Source of the DNA: Bdellovibrionales bacterium
GTDB taxonomy: Bacteria; Bdellovibrionota; UBA1018
NCBI GenBank assembly: GCA_947380295.1
Contig: CANCQK010000004.1
Span: forward strand, 124,001 to 188,000
Length of the DNA stretch: 64,000 nucleotides
Direction of reading: 5' to 3'
Part shown: piece after piece, positions 44,126 to 53,670 of the stretch
Numbering within the stretch: the stretch's first letter is position 1
Layout: every line of letters starts with the position of its first letter
Translations under genes and position numbers: made by a program
The notes under the pieces: generated by a model
Told to the model about the DNA's origin: nothing
Database searches by the model: none
The model's input: the letters and a program-made list of their open reading frames with translations, nothing else

Positions 44126-45523
44126 ATGAAGTATTTTAAAAACTTACTGGCTCTACTCTTTGGATTTTTATTTTCTCAACCGGGCTGGTCTGCAGACCTC
44201 GATTTTGACGCGATTCAGAGGGAAAAGTGCAAAAAACTCGTTCCAATTGATCTGGAACGCATTCGATCTGAGTCTCTAAAGAATCAAGCACTCACGGACA
44301 AAGAGTCCGCGGAGCAGTTTGCAAACGAAGGTGGAATTGCCATTTTTGTTCCTGATGACTGTGCTAGTACGGACTTAGTGTCCAGCGCTGAAGCTCGCAA
44401 GCGAATTCAGGCACGTGATTCTGAGTATCAAGCGACGCTCGGTGTTGAACGCGGGATCTTAAGGGAACTCAAAAGGTTTTCTAGGGAGCACCACTCTCAA
44501 TCAGTTGAACTCAATCAGCAACTGAGAAGCTGGAAAAAAAAATTAGGACTAAATAAGGCTATCGACGTATGGCCATCTGATCTTGCTCAAACGATGGCTC
44601 AATTTCTGAAAGAAAATCAGGATACTTCGGGCGCTCAAAAACTACTGGAGCTTTCTTTGACTTCTCCTATCCAGTCGGGAGAAAGTCAATATTTAGCTTT
44701 GGGGGAAATTCTGGTCGGCTATTTCAATGGAGTTGTGTCGGCTTTAGAGGATGTTGCACCCACTTCTGAACTCTTTTCGGCTGTCATAAGATCGATTCGT
44801 TATTTCGAGCAATCCTTTGCAGATTCAGAGTATTCCTGGGAAATTGTTAGGGCGCTCAAACAGACACGAGATATGATGGTGCGATGGCCGATTTCTCCAT
44901 TGAGCTTGGAGAATGATCTTTATTATCCGAAGGGGGCTCTTTTAAATATCGCGTACGAAGAAAATTTTGTGGATCGGCTCATTGCCGACATGAAAAAGAT
45001 GAAAAAGATTTTTCAGTCCTACAAATTTCAGTCGCTCTCAAAAGACGGAGATCTTTTGGATGCTGTCTATCATTCAGGATTTTATGGTGTGAAAGGATTT
45101 TGTGGATCTAAACCTCAATATATTTGGGTAAATCCACAAGGCTATATCGTTCGCGTCAAGTTTAATCCCTCCCTGAATCGTTGGGAATACACGGTGGGGC
45201 TCACGCTGTTCAACCCGCTTACCTGGTCAGAGAATCAGGAGGCGGAAAGTAAAAAGGAGTGCAAGGATCTTCCTGGACTTCAGAATAGTCAGTACTGCGG
45301 TGATCTCGTTACCTATGCTCCAAATGAGGTGTTTAAGATTGCGATGGAAGACGATGAGTTCGTGACGATCATGCCCGCATTTAAGAAGGGGTTTTATTGG
45401 CACAAACCCAATGCCAATATGGATCCCTTTCTGCGCAAAGCACACCGTGGTTTAAAAGCCGTAGGTCAAAAGAAGAATTCAAGAATTGATTTTTCAAACA
45501 TCGATTCGAACTGTAGTTTTTAG
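44126..45523 (+). CDS. Secreted protein of unknown function
   Basis: 465 residues with a signal peptide (LLALLFGFLFSQPGWSA). The middle (~95-260) is helical; the C-terminal half contains SGFYGVKGFCGSKPQYIWVNPQG read in parts and several cysteines (CKKL, DDCAS, KECKDLP, QYCGDL, SNCSF). No recognised family or active site. It is a single gene, with the M48 protease convergent 10 nt downstream. Confidence 0.78.
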   Translation: MKYFKNLLALLFGFLFSQPGWSADLDFDAIQREKCKKLVPIDLERIRSESLKNQALTDKESAEQFANEGGIAIFVPDDCASTDLVSSAEARKRIQARDSEYQATLGVERGILRELKRFSREHHSQSVELNQQLRSWKKKLGLNKAIDVWPSDLAQTMAQFLKENQDTSGAQKLLELSLTSPIQSGESQYLALGEILVGYFNGVVSALEDVAPTSELFSAVIRSIRYFEQSFADSEYSWEIVRALKQTRDMMVRWPISPLSLENDLYYPKGALLNIAYEENFVDRLIADMKKMKKIFQSYKFQSLSKDGDLLDAVYHSGFYGVKGFCGSKPQYIWVNPQGYIVRVKFNPSLNRWEYTVGLTLFNPLTWSENQEAESKKECKDLPGLQNSQYCGDLVTYAPNEVFKIAMEDDEFVTIMPAFKKGFYWHKPNANMDPFLRKAHRGLKAVGQKKNSRIDFSNIDSNCSF

Positions 45524-45533
45524 TACTTGCCGG

Positions 45534-46328
45534 TTACCGATGGCAGACGGGCGCCAGTCCCTTAGCTTGGTTGGATTTTAATTCGGCCTCAGTCATATGA
45601 GCTTGGAGCTGCTTGATCCGGGTTTCACTCGCGGGGTGGGTGGATAGCCAGGAGGGTGGGCCCTTGCCTCCAGCGGCGTGAATCATGTTTTGCCAAAGTT
45701 CGACGCTCGCATGAGGATCAAATCCTGCCCTTGCCATGAGATCGAGCCCGATCAGATCGGCCTCGGATTCTTGGGCTCTGCTAAAGGGGAGTAAAATTCC
45801 AATTTGGGCGCCGAGTCCAATTAAACTCATCAATCGATCTGAGTTTGTACTTTTTGACGACATAGACCGAATCATGGCAAGGCTCAGCTGAGTGCCCATC
45901 TCCTGGGACACGCGTTCAGCACCATGTTGTGCGATGACATGCCCAATCTCATGACCAATCACCGTGGCAAGTTGTGAAGGGGTCTTGGCCACCTGCAAGA
46001 TCCCAGTGTAGACCCCAATTTTTCCTCCGGGGAGGGCAAATGCATTGGCCTGGTCGCTTTTAAATACGACGACCTCCCAGTTTTTTCCAGCTGCTGCACC
46101 GCCCGCGCGAACTGTTAATGGATCGACAATACATTGGATATAGCTCTTGAGTTGTGGGTCCGTATCGATCGGTTGGGAGTCTTTCATTTTCTGAAATGCT
46201 TGTGATCCCATCTCGTTCATCTGATCTTCTGGTACGAGAATGAGCTGCTTTCGCCCGAGGGGTGAAGTCGCACAGCCGGCTAAAAGTAGAAGAAACAGGG
46301 AGTTTCTAAATAATCTAATCTTCATCAT
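45534..46328 (-). CDS. M48-family metalloprotease lipoprotein
   Basis: 264 residues. Lipobox LAGC (C19). The zinc motif is HEIGH (H126, E127, H130) with the third ligand in ESEADLIGL. This is the periplasmic BepA/LoiP-like branch, which degrades misfolded outer-membrane proteins. ATG codons at 46328 and 46325 are both possible. It is 60 nt downstream of the TPR-barrel gene, same strand, so co-transcription is possible. Confidence 0.9.
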   Translation of the reverse strand: MMKIRLFRNSLFLLLLAGCATSPLGRKQLILVPEDQMNEMGSQAFQKMKDSQPIDTDPQLKSYIQCIVDPLTVRAGGAAAGKNWEVVVFKSDQANAFALPGGKIGVYTGILQVAKTPSQLATVIGHEIGHVIAQHGAERVSQEMGTQLSLAMIRSMSSKSTNSDRLMSLIGLGAQIGILLPFSRAQESEADLIGLDLMARAGFDPHASVELWQNMIHAAGGKGPPSWLSTHPASETRIKQLQAHMTEAELKSNQAKGLAPVCHR

Positions 46329-46387
46329 ACGAGTGCGCCCAAAGTGATTCAGATCAACCGAGTCTTAATCACTCTATAACACTGAAA

Positions 46388-47947
46388 CTAAAGAGGTGTC
46401 CAAGAAACTCCGAGTCCGCTGGTGAGACGGTTATAGGAGTAGCTTTCTGCAGTGCTGGAGAAGTTATTGATGTAGGTGACGTCACAGATCAGCATCCACT
46501 GAGGACTGAAGTAGTGCGACCAGTTGAGACGGATAGGGAGGTTCATATCGGTCCGTTTCGGGTCAGAATCAAAATAGTCGGTATAAAGAAAGTCAACGGA
46601 CTGAGTGAGCGTGTCTTTTCCGGTCAGACGCATGACATTAGAGATGCCTGCGCCGTAGGCCAGGTAGCGAACATTAGACCCAGCTGCATTTGATTTTTCA
46701 AAGCTGACAGTCCAACTGGGGTTAAAGAGTTTTTTTACAGTATTTGATGTGAATTGAAACCGAGTTCCAAACGCGTTTCCATCTTGAGTGGGATAAAGGT
46801 AGGAGACCTGGGGTCTGAAATAAAAGTCAGATTGCATTTGTAGGCTCTTGCTCAAAAAGACTTTCAGAAAAGGACCAAACTCCGCACTAGCACTCGATTT
46901 TCCGAAGATATAGCTGGTCGATGAGGAGTTCATTAGTTGATTTTGGAAAACAAAGCTGCCCACTGATTTCAATCCTCCACTGAAGAATGAAAGTGGCTGG
47001 AAGTTGGCATAAATCGAGGCAGAATGAGTGAAAAACTCGTAGTTTTGAGTATTTGAGTTCGTGTTTTTATTAAAAGATCCCTGATAATTAAAGACCATCT
47101 GCACTGTGTTGAGCGGGGCATCCATCCATCCGGCCCCAGCGGAGATGTTCATGCGACCTGTCGATTTCCCCGTGAGTTGAACCGGGTTTGAGATTCCTAT
47201 CGGGATCTGGGCAACATTTGTGTCGTATTGCCCCACTGTGGAGGCATTGAAGAACCACCGAGACTTCTTAAAAGGGGTCAGCATCTGTTCAGACGATTTT
47301 AGGATGTCTCCAGCGCCTGAGAACTGAGGGTTTTTCTCAGCCATCTTTTTTGTTTCAAGCATCTCAGCTGTGGCAACCGTCCCGTAACTCATCTGGAAAT
47401 TGACGAGTCCGAGGTAGTAATGAGCAACCATGCGAAGCTCGGGCGGCCCATAGTCACGCACATATTGAAAGTGGTCATCAGCTGCCGCAAAGTCACCGCC
47501 AGAGAATTCGAGATTGCCGAGGAGCAGGTGGCTCGGGACCTCGTTAAAGTGCAGGAGGATCGCCTGCTGCAGATGGTATTTCATTTTAGGGAGATTTTTT
47601 GCCCTTTGATAAAGGGTCGCAAGTTCGAAATGGTAGGGGCCTTGCTCGCTTTGTGGTTTTTGCCGAGTTAGCTCCTGATAGATCTCAATGGCCCTGTTGT
47701 CATCTCCATTGGTTTTTAAGGTGAGCGCTCTCATCTCAAGTGCTGGGACGTAGTCGGGTTTAATTTTGAGGGCTTCGTCCAGCAAGGAGGCGGCTTGATT
47801 GAATTCCTTTTTGTTGTAATGCAAGAGGGCCTCTGTATAAACGGCCTCGAGTGCTAGGTCTGGGTGAGAGACTTCAGTTCGGCCTTGAGTTGACCAAACT
47901 AGGTTTGATGCGGTGAGTAACGCAGAAAAGGCAAGAGTTTTGCTCAA
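46388..47947 (-). CDS. TPR plus outer-membrane beta-barrel protein
   Basis: About 520 residues. A signal peptide (KTLAFSALLTASNLVWS) is followed by TPR repeats (~40-215): YNKKEFNQAASLLDEALKIKP read in parts, DDNRAIEIYQEL, and FELATLYQRAKNLP. Residues ~250-539 alternate as beta-strands and end in LGVSWTPL, as in outer-membrane barrels. TPR plus barrel is the layout of Slam-type surface-lipoprotein translocators, though other export porins share it. I suggest TTG 47947, which starts the signal peptide cleanly. An ATG at 48007 would leave only 23 nt to the divergent gene and would cover a palindrome. Confidence 0.78.
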   Translation of the reverse strand: MSKTLAFSALLTASNLVWSTQGRTEVSHPDLALEAVYTEALLHYNKKEFNQAASLLDEALKIKPDYVPALEMRALTLKTNGDDNRAIEIYQELTRQKPQSEQGPYHFELATLYQRAKNLPKMKYHLQQAILLHFNEVPSHLLLGNLEFSGGDFAAADDHFQYVRDYGPPELRMVAHYYLGLVNFQMSYGTVATAEMLETKKMAEKNPQFSGAGDILKSSEQMLTPFKKSRWFFNASTVGQYDTNVAQIPIGISNPVQLTGKSTGRMNISAGAGWMDAPLNTVQMVFNYQGSFNKNTNSNTQNYEFFTHSASIYANFQPLSFFSGGLKSVGSFVFQNQLMNSSSTSYIFGKSSASAEFGPFLKVFLSKSLQMQSDFYFRPQVSYLYPTQDGNAFGTRFQFTSNTVKKLFNPSWTVSFEKSNAAGSNVRYLAYGAGISNVMRLTGKDTLTQSVDFLYTDYFDSDPKRTDMNLPIRLNWSHYFSPQWMLICDVTYINNFSSTAESYSYNRLTSGLGVSWTPL

Positions 47948-47973
47948 AATAGAGCTTTTTTTTGATATTCGTG

Positions 47974-47993
47974 ATGTGTCGATTCGAACACAT
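47974..47993. promoter_or_regulatory. Palindrome ATGTGT-N8-ACACAT between the TPR-barrel and FecR genes
   Basis: Perfect 6-bp arms (47974-47979 and 47988-47993) with an 8-nt spacer. It lies in the probable 83-nt divergent promoter region. Its length and spacing fit a dimeric regulator's site. Confidence 0.45.
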
Positions 47994-48030
47994 ATTGTCG
48001 AGTACATGGGTTTATTTTAACATCAAAGTG

Positions 48031-49380
48031 ATGTTGTACGTTTGTGATTTTCAGAGATTTTCAAAAAATCTCATTCTTTTTTTAATTCCAGGTGTCATGA
48101 ACTTGACGCCGTTGTTGGCAAATTCCAGAATCCCGGCGGGGGATGTCGTCAGCGTGTTGGGCCGGGTACTGATCCGCGATGATTCGGGTAGGAAATCCGA
48201 CGAGGAAAACCAATCGAGAAACGCTCATCCTGGAGACGTGGTCTACGCAGGCGATGTGATCAATACTTCAAGTAATGGTGGCGTGAAGCTCCTACTTCGA
48301 GACCGAAGTATTATTGATATCGGGGCTTCTTCGCTTTTTAAGGTCGGCCAATTTAGCCAGAATCAGAATAAAAAAGATGAACGACAGGTTGAACTCAGTT
48401 TGGCTTACGGGAGTGTTCGGGCTGCCGTAACGGAAAAGCTCAAGGGGCCGAGTAAGTTTAAGCTCAGGACGCCGAGTGCTGTGATGGGAGTCCGAGGAAC
48501 GGTTGCATTTTCAGAAGTAGCCATGGGTGATCAAATTCAGTCGATGTCGGGGTTCTTGTCCGGAAAGGGTTCTCATCAAAATTCGGCCCCAGAGGGCTTG
48601 AACGAGAGCAAAACTACATTTCTCATCACTCAGGGTCAGGGGGTAGTCAGTTCTGTGGGGGGTGTGACGGCAGGAGGAGCAGGGATCGTTCTCAACCCGG
48701 GTGATCAGGCTACGACGTCAGCTCTAGCAAATCAGTCGGCTGATCGCAGTCCTTCTTCAGTCAATTCCAATGGGGGGTTTGTTAAGAACACCCTCTCTCA
48801 GGCTCAGTTTGAGCAAAAAGTACAACAAGTTCAAAACCTGTCTCGGTCAACTGATACCTCATTTGTTCTAGCCACAAATTTTGATCGTGCCTTGGAGCAA
48901 AAACAGACTGAGCAAAAATCTGAGCAAAGAACCGATCAAAAGTCGGAGCAGAAATCTGAACAGAAACCTGAGCAAAAATCGGAAGAAAAGTCAGAGCAAA
49001 AGTCAGAGCAAAAGCCAGAGCAAAAGCCAGAGCAAAAGAGCGAACAGAAACCAGAACAGAAATCAGCAGACACAAAAATCAAGGATCGCGGCCCAGCCAG
49101 TCAGTCTCAAACTGCAACTGCAGCATTGTCGCCGCCACCGGCTGGAGCAGCGCCAGCAGCTCCAATTGCAGCTTCCGTTCCGAGAGTAGGCTCTGGGGGA
49201 GTGTTGGATATGATGGGCAGCCAACTGACACAGGCTTTGCCCCCTCCGATTCCAATGACGATTTCGAACTTGGGGATTTCGGGCGCTCCTACTAACTCCC
49301 AGGTTTTAAATCAGCAGTCGAGTGCCACTGCCTTGCCCACTGGAGTGACAAAGCAACTCACTGTGAAAGTGAGTTGGTGA
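48031..49380 (+). CDS. FecR-domain protein with Gln/Lys/Glu repeat segment
   Basis: 449 residues from ATG 48031, placing an export segment (NLILFLIPGVMNLTPLLA) at the N-terminus. The FecR domain (~35-180) contains GDVINTSSNGGVKLLLRD, SIIDIGASSLFKV, YGSVRAAV and TPSAVMGVRGTVAF. A low-complexity tract (about 288-350) is built on SEQK/PEQK units, followed by a Pro/Ala-rich part and a C-terminal KQLTVKVSW. Exported FecR-like domains of this kind bind surface polymers or act as adhesin parts rather than sigma-factor regulators. Stop is 3 nt before the lipoprotein gene. Confidence 0.8.
   Translation: MLYVCDFQRFSKNLILFLIPGVMNLTPLLANSRIPAGDVVSVLGRVLIRDDSGRKSDEENQSRNAHPGDVVYAGDVINTSSNGGVKLLLRDRSIIDIGASSLFKVGQFSQNQNKKDERQVELSLAYGSVRAAVTEKLKGPSKFKLRTPSAVMGVRGTVAFSEVAMGDQIQSMSGFLSGKGSHQNSAPEGLNESKTTFLITQGQGVVSSVGGVTAGGAGIVLNPGDQATTSALANQSADRSPSSVNSNGGFVKNTLSQAQFEQKVQQVQNLSRSTDTSFVLATNFDRALEQKQTEQKSEQRTDQKSEQKSEQKPEQKSEEKSEQKSEQKPEQKPEQKSEQKPEQKSADTKIKDRGPASQSQTATAALSPPPAGAAPAAPIAASVPRVGSGGVLDMMGSQLTQALPPPIPMTISNLGISGAPTNSQVLNQQSSATALPTGVTKQLTVKVSW
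48895..49075 (+). repeat. In-frame SEQK/PEQK repeat tract
   Basis: About fifteen 12-nt units (for example GAGCAAAAGTCA) encode alternating SEQK and PEQK. Near-identical repeats are prone to length changes and form a highly charged extended spacer in the FecR-domain protein. Confidence 0.85.
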
Positions 49381-49383
49381 GTT

Positions 49384-51468
49384 ATGAAGATTTTAAACTG
49401 CATGAAAATAGATTTAATTCTTAAATCTTCACTCGGGATTGCTCTAGTTTTAGTAGGTTCGGGTTGTTCCTTGGCAGTTCCTGAGACGCGGAGGTTGACG
49501 ATTTCTCTTCCTGATTCTGTGGAAACTATGAGCCGGTCGTTTGACCGCTCTATGAATCGAACCGCTTCGCTACCCGCTTCTTTGGGTGAATTCAAATGCT
49601 TTGGAATCAATATTTCTGGGCCCGGTATTGCTTCAAATGCTCAGATGAACAGTTGCTCTGAGAACAGTTCTGCTCCCGTGGGAATGATCGTAGGCTTGGC
49701 ATCGGTGGGAAACAATTCGCTGACTGTTGACGTGCCCGTAGGTCCATCGCGGTTGATTCAACTTTTTGCGATGACGAGCACAGTGGGTTGTCCTAGTTTT
49801 GCTACGTTTGAAAATGGGCCGGATTCATTGAGAAGTAGCTTTGGGATTCCTTATGAGCTTGCGCGAACCACAGTAGATCTGACTAAAAATGTTGAGGTGG
49901 AGATGCGCGCAAGCTATAATTCGGCCCGTCCCTTACGGGCATTTTGTCCTCGACAATCCGAAGCGCCCGATTCTCCAGCGGGGGAGGGTGTACCTGCCCC
50001 TCCTGGGATCCGTTTGAGTTTCGCCGACTGGCCACGTCTAACTGGAGCTGAGGTCAATGAGGGCACAGTGAGGGTCGTTGATGGGGAAAATCAGTTGATC
50101 GATTCATTGGACACGAATTGGGTGTACTTTAGTTACTCTTATGATTCTCAGTGCAATGATACAGTTTTCAAAGGAGGGGATTCTGGACTTCATTCTGCTG
50201 TTATCCAAGATGGGGCTGCTAATTATTCAGCTCTTCCGATTGATGTGACCGGGCAATTTTATTTACGTGCTCAAGCTGAGGGTGCTCAACCCGCATGCTC
50301 GGGGCCTATGATAGCTGCGTCAGGCGGGCCATTCAGACTTGAGCTTCTCGGGCCTAATGTGATTTACGCATCACCTTCTCCCGCTCCCTTGATGTCACTG
50401 AAGCTCTTTGATCGGGCAGGTGCTCCGGTGTCTTGGGACGGTTCTTCTCTAATGGAAATATTTGGGTCGGCCCCTACCTTGAATTATTCGTTGAGCTCTA
50501 GTTTAGCATTAGGCTCCTACCCAATTTACCTCCGAAATGGAGCAGGAAGTCTACTCCACCCCAGTCCAAGTCCAATTCCCTATCCGTCGAACGCTGTTAT
50601 TTTGGATGACCGCAATACGGCCCAGCATCGAGTGGATTTAAATTTTTCACTTCAACCGACTGGATATTATCCCATGACCTCTTATTCGACGATTCGGGTT
50701 GTTAATCAAGCGACTTCGCCAGTATCGATTCGTATTCAAGGACCAGGCGATTCGGCTGGGGTTTTAATCCGAGATGGAAGTGTCGGAGTTTGTAGTGGCC
50801 CATTCACCGTTTCGCTCGAAGGCATCAATCATAACCCGGCGACACTTGTTGCAGCCGATTCATTCCGGTTGAGCCTTCAAGATTCTGGGCTTACCCCTGA
50901 GGGTGCACTTCAGTTTTATAGCGATGCACCCTGTTCGACTAGTTTGGCTGATACTATGGAAGGTACTAGGTTGGATTTAACGCGTCCGAGCTTTACATTT
51001 TATGTAGAGACAACTAGCCCAGGAGTGTCCATGATCAAAGTCAAAGATCCTTATAATTGGCTTAAAGAAGATTCTTATTTGATGGCATTTGCGCCAACTG
51101 CACCGTCGCCTCCAACTCAAATCATCGTTCATACTGAACCCGATTATGACTCGATAGACGGAGGAGTTTGTCGTCCCGTTTGGATTGCCTTGACAGACGA
51201 GTCCTATCTCCCTGCTCCTCTTTCAAGTGCTTTGGCGGTGTCACTGAGTGCAAATTCGATGGCTGATACTAATATTGGAGCTTACTCGCCTCGGTTTTAC
51301 GGAAATTCCACATGCAGTGGCAGCTCCATTTCAAGCTGGTCCCTCCCTGCCGGAAAGAGTGTGAGCCAAGTTTGGGTCAAAAAAATGGGGCCCGGCTCTT
51401 GGAGGTTGAGGGTTTTCCCTCTCTTTGGATCTGCTTTGCGAACCGGGGTCGCCGATTTCTACTTTTAG
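49384..51468 (+). CDS. Large surface-type lipoprotein
   Basis: 694 residues. Lipoprotein signal LVLVGSGC precedes a beta-rich protein with Ig- or CalX-like pieces and PSPSPIPYPS linkers. No catalytic motif recognised. Paired cysteines recur (FKCFGI, NSCSEN, GVCSGPF, APCSTS). It is translated right after the FecR gene (GGTGAG ribosome site) and opposite a TPR-barrel protein, so it may be the exported substrate of that porin. It overlaps the DUF455 fusion gene by 4 nt. Confidence 0.78.
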   Translation: MKILNCMKIDLILKSSLGIALVLVGSGCSLAVPETRRLTISLPDSVETMSRSFDRSMNRTASLPASLGEFKCFGINISGPGIASNAQMNSCSENSSAPVGMIVGLASVGNNSLTVDVPVGPSRLIQLFAMTSTVGCPSFATFENGPDSLRSSFGIPYELARTTVDLTKNVEVEMRASYNSARPLRAFCPRQSEAPDSPAGEGVPAPPGIRLSFADWPRLTGAEVNEGTVRVVDGENQLIDSLDTNWVYFSYSYDSQCNDTVFKGGDSGLHSAVIQDGAANYSALPIDVTGQFYLRAQAEGAQPACSGPMIAASGGPFRLELLGPNVIYASPSPAPLMSLKLFDRAGAPVSWDGSSLMEIFGSAPTLNYSLSSSLALGSYPIYLRNGAGSLLHPSPSPIPYPSNAVILDDRNTAQHRVDLNFSLQPTGYYPMTSYSTIRVVNQATSPVSIRIQGPGDSAGVLIRDGSVGVCSGPFTVSLEGINHNPATLVAADSFRLSLQDSGLTPEGALQFYSDAPCSTSLADTMEGTRLDLTRPSFTFYVETTSPGVSMIKVKDPYNWLKEDSYLMAFAPTAPSPPTQIIVHTEPDYDSIDGGVCRPVWIALTDESYLPAPLSSALAVSLSANSMADTNIGAYSPRFYGNSTCSGSSISSWSLPAGKSVSQVWVKKMGPGSWRLRVFPLFGSALRTGVADFYF

Positions 51469-53594
51469 TCAGTGACGGGTTTTTGCCACTCTAAGAGCAG
51501 CTCTGGATTTGGGAAAGTCACTAAAGCAGTGAGCACGGTTTGAGCCTGGTTTGGGTCGTTGGTAAAAAGTACGCCCGAACGAATGCGGATTCTCTCGCCC
51601 AAGGATTCTGTGACGACTGGATACTGGTTTTGCATCGCCTCCACAAAACACTGCACTGAGGAGTAGCCGAGTTGAGGGAGTTCGCGAATGGGTAGAAACG
51701 CCCAAGCTCCCCGGACGCCGGGCGCAAGGTGCTTTTCAATTTCGAGGGCGATTCGACCCATGGTCCAGCGCGGATTTAATTCTACGAGCGGTTTTAAACG
51801 GAACTCTCCTTGAGGGGTTCGCCACAGGAATGCGTCCACCCCGGCGGGCCCACGGTAGCCTAACTCGCGAATGGCTTGCCCTAAGTCGCGGAGGAAAGGT
51901 TTCCAGGCCTGGATGGCGTCGTGCAAAAAGCGCAGGGCGAGTGGGCTCAGTTGAAATCCTTTTGCGCCCAATCGTGTGCCTCGGTACTCGTGATGGATGC
52001 CCGTCATGAATTGACGAACCTCCAGAAGAATCGTGTCGTTTTCCTGGATTTTGAGTTGAATTGACAAATCTGCGATCCGGTTGAGGTAGGGCTCAATAAT
52101 GATTTTCCCCTGAGTTTTCAGAATTCTTCGAACCCATCCTCCCGTTGGACCTTCCAGCTCGGAGAGCTGCGTGATTCGTTTAACTTGCATTCCCGAGGTT
52201 CCAAAGGGGGCTTTGATCATCACAGCTGGATGAGTCAAAAGAACGGACTCAACGGCTTGCATGACTGAGTCCCAGTGCGTGTGGACTTGCCCGGCATCAG
52301 ATGGATTTCCAAAGATTGGGGTGAGATCAGGATGCTGCTCCAGCCAAGTTTGCAGGAACTGAACGCTCCATGCTTTCGAGTAGAGCTGCCCTAGGTCCTT
52401 AGGGGCAAAGTTCAATTCGCGCAGCGCCTTTTTTGCAAACTCACTATTTCCGCCGTCTACAGCGATGAGTTTTTCGCAGAGGGGTTGAAAACGCGCAACC
52501 GCATCTGGACTCCATCCCCAGGGCTCAATCCCAGCGAGCTTTGGGGCATCAATCGAATCCGAAAACTCGGGGGTTTCAATTCCAGCCGAGTGCAGTGACT
52601 CAATCCATTCGAGGGATGGCTTCTGATTGACTAAAATGAGATCAGTTTTTTGGCTTACGAATGCTAAGGCGGATTGGAGGTCCTCCTGCATTTTTTTCCC
52701 GGGCGCCGAGGGTGAAAACCCCGGCTTTCCACGCAAAACCTCTTGGTCACACTGAGGATTGTAAAACCAAACGACAGGAGGGCGTCCCTTAGAGCCCGCA
52801 AAAGCTCGCAGCTCACGGATGTAGTTTTCTGAAAATCCGATTTGCTTACGTGAGTCTCCGCAAAAAATGGGACCTTTTGCTCGCTGAGGGTTGAGAGGGT
52901 AGGGGAGGAGCTGGCGATACGCTTCCCATTCGGTTTCATTGCCCCGCTGGTCGCGCCAGCGATTAAACCAAACGAGTCCATGTTTGACATGACCCATTTC
53001 TTCACGAAAAACCCGCTCTAAAAGTGCCGCAGTGAGGTCATCGCCGACCTTCTTGACTTCGTTCATGTAAAAATAAGAGAAATCGAGATTGGCTTGCTCA
53101 AATGTCAGACTCATCTGAACGGTGAAGTCGAGTGGAGAACTCAGATCTTTCATGCATTTCCAAAAGTAATCGTTCACGGGGATGTCCCCAAGTTCTACGC
53201 CCAGTTCTTTCATTCGGTTGATGTAAAGCTGTAAGTGTCCCTGTTCCTCTGCGATCACCTTTGCAACCCCCATTCGGAAGTTGGCTGGAGCTTCGGGAAA
53301 GCGGAGGAGGACGAGAGCCATGAGCTCAAGAGCTAAGAGTTCGTGATTGGCGAAAAAATGGAGCACTCTTCCTCGTTCTTCCGCGAGGTGGAGTTGGTGA
53401 ATTGCCGGAAAAGTGCTTTTTCCGAATTTTGAAAGATGGGATGGCCGACCCGGAAATAAAGGAACTCTAAAGTCAGTTTGAACGAGGGAACGCTGAGCCT
53501 CCAGTTCCTGAAGCGTAATCTGAGGAGGGGGTAAGAGTTTTTCCTCAAGCGAATTGCCAAAAAGAAGTGTTTGGGCCCAGTGTTCAAAAGTCAT
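51465..53594 (-). CDS. DUF455 ferritin-like protein fused to an ATP-grasp-like domain
   Basis: 709 residues. Residues ~60-245 form the DUF455 ferritin-like bundle: HELLALELMAL, then AEEQGHLQLY (E116, E117, H120) and REEMGHVKHG (E198, E199, H202), a di-iron pattern. Residues ~270-400 form a linker domain. Residues ~440-700 resemble ATP-grasp: MIKAPFGTSGMQVKRI, IIIEPYLNRIADLSI, and VELNPRWTMGRIALE carrying the metal-binding ExNxR. DUF455 is usually alone (~280 residues). The fusion suggests coupling of oxidation and ligation on one substrate; no pathway is visible nearby. Confidence 0.82.
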   Translation of the reverse strand: MTFEHWAQTLLFGNSLEEKLLPPPQITLQELEAQRSLVQTDFRVPLFPGRPSHLSKFGKSTFPAIHQLHLAEERGRVLHFFANHELLALELMALVLLRFPEAPANFRMGVAKVIAEEQGHLQLYINRMKELGVELGDIPVNDYFWKCMKDLSSPLDFTVQMSLTFEQANLDFSYFYMNEVKKVGDDLTAALLERVFREEMGHVKHGLVWFNRWRDQRGNETEWEAYRQLLPYPLNPQRAKGPIFCGDSRKQIGFSENYIRELRAFAGSKGRPPVVWFYNPQCDQEVLRGKPGFSPSAPGKKMQEDLQSALAFVSQKTDLILVNQKPSLEWIESLHSAGIETPEFSDSIDAPKLAGIEPWGWSPDAVARFQPLCEKLIAVDGGNSEFAKKALRELNFAPKDLGQLYSKAWSVQFLQTWLEQHPDLTPIFGNPSDAGQVHTHWDSVMQAVESVLLTHPAVMIKAPFGTSGMQVKRITQLSELEGPTGGWVRRILKTQGKIIIEPYLNRIADLSIQLKIQENDTILLEVRQFMTGIHHEYRGTRLGAKGFQLSPLALRFLHDAIQAWKPFLRDLGQAIRELGYRGPAGVDAFLWRTPQGEFRLKPLVELNPRWTMGRIALEIEKHLAPGVRGAWAFLPIRELPQLGYSSVQCFVEAMQNQYPVVTESLGERIRIRSGVLFTNDPNQAQTVLTALVTFPNPELLLEWQKPVTD

Positions 53595-53670
53595 TCATTC
53601 GGGAAACGTAGCACGGTTACTGCCGTCCTGGCAAATCGAGCGGGCTTTGAGTCAGAGTCGTTCGACCTGT

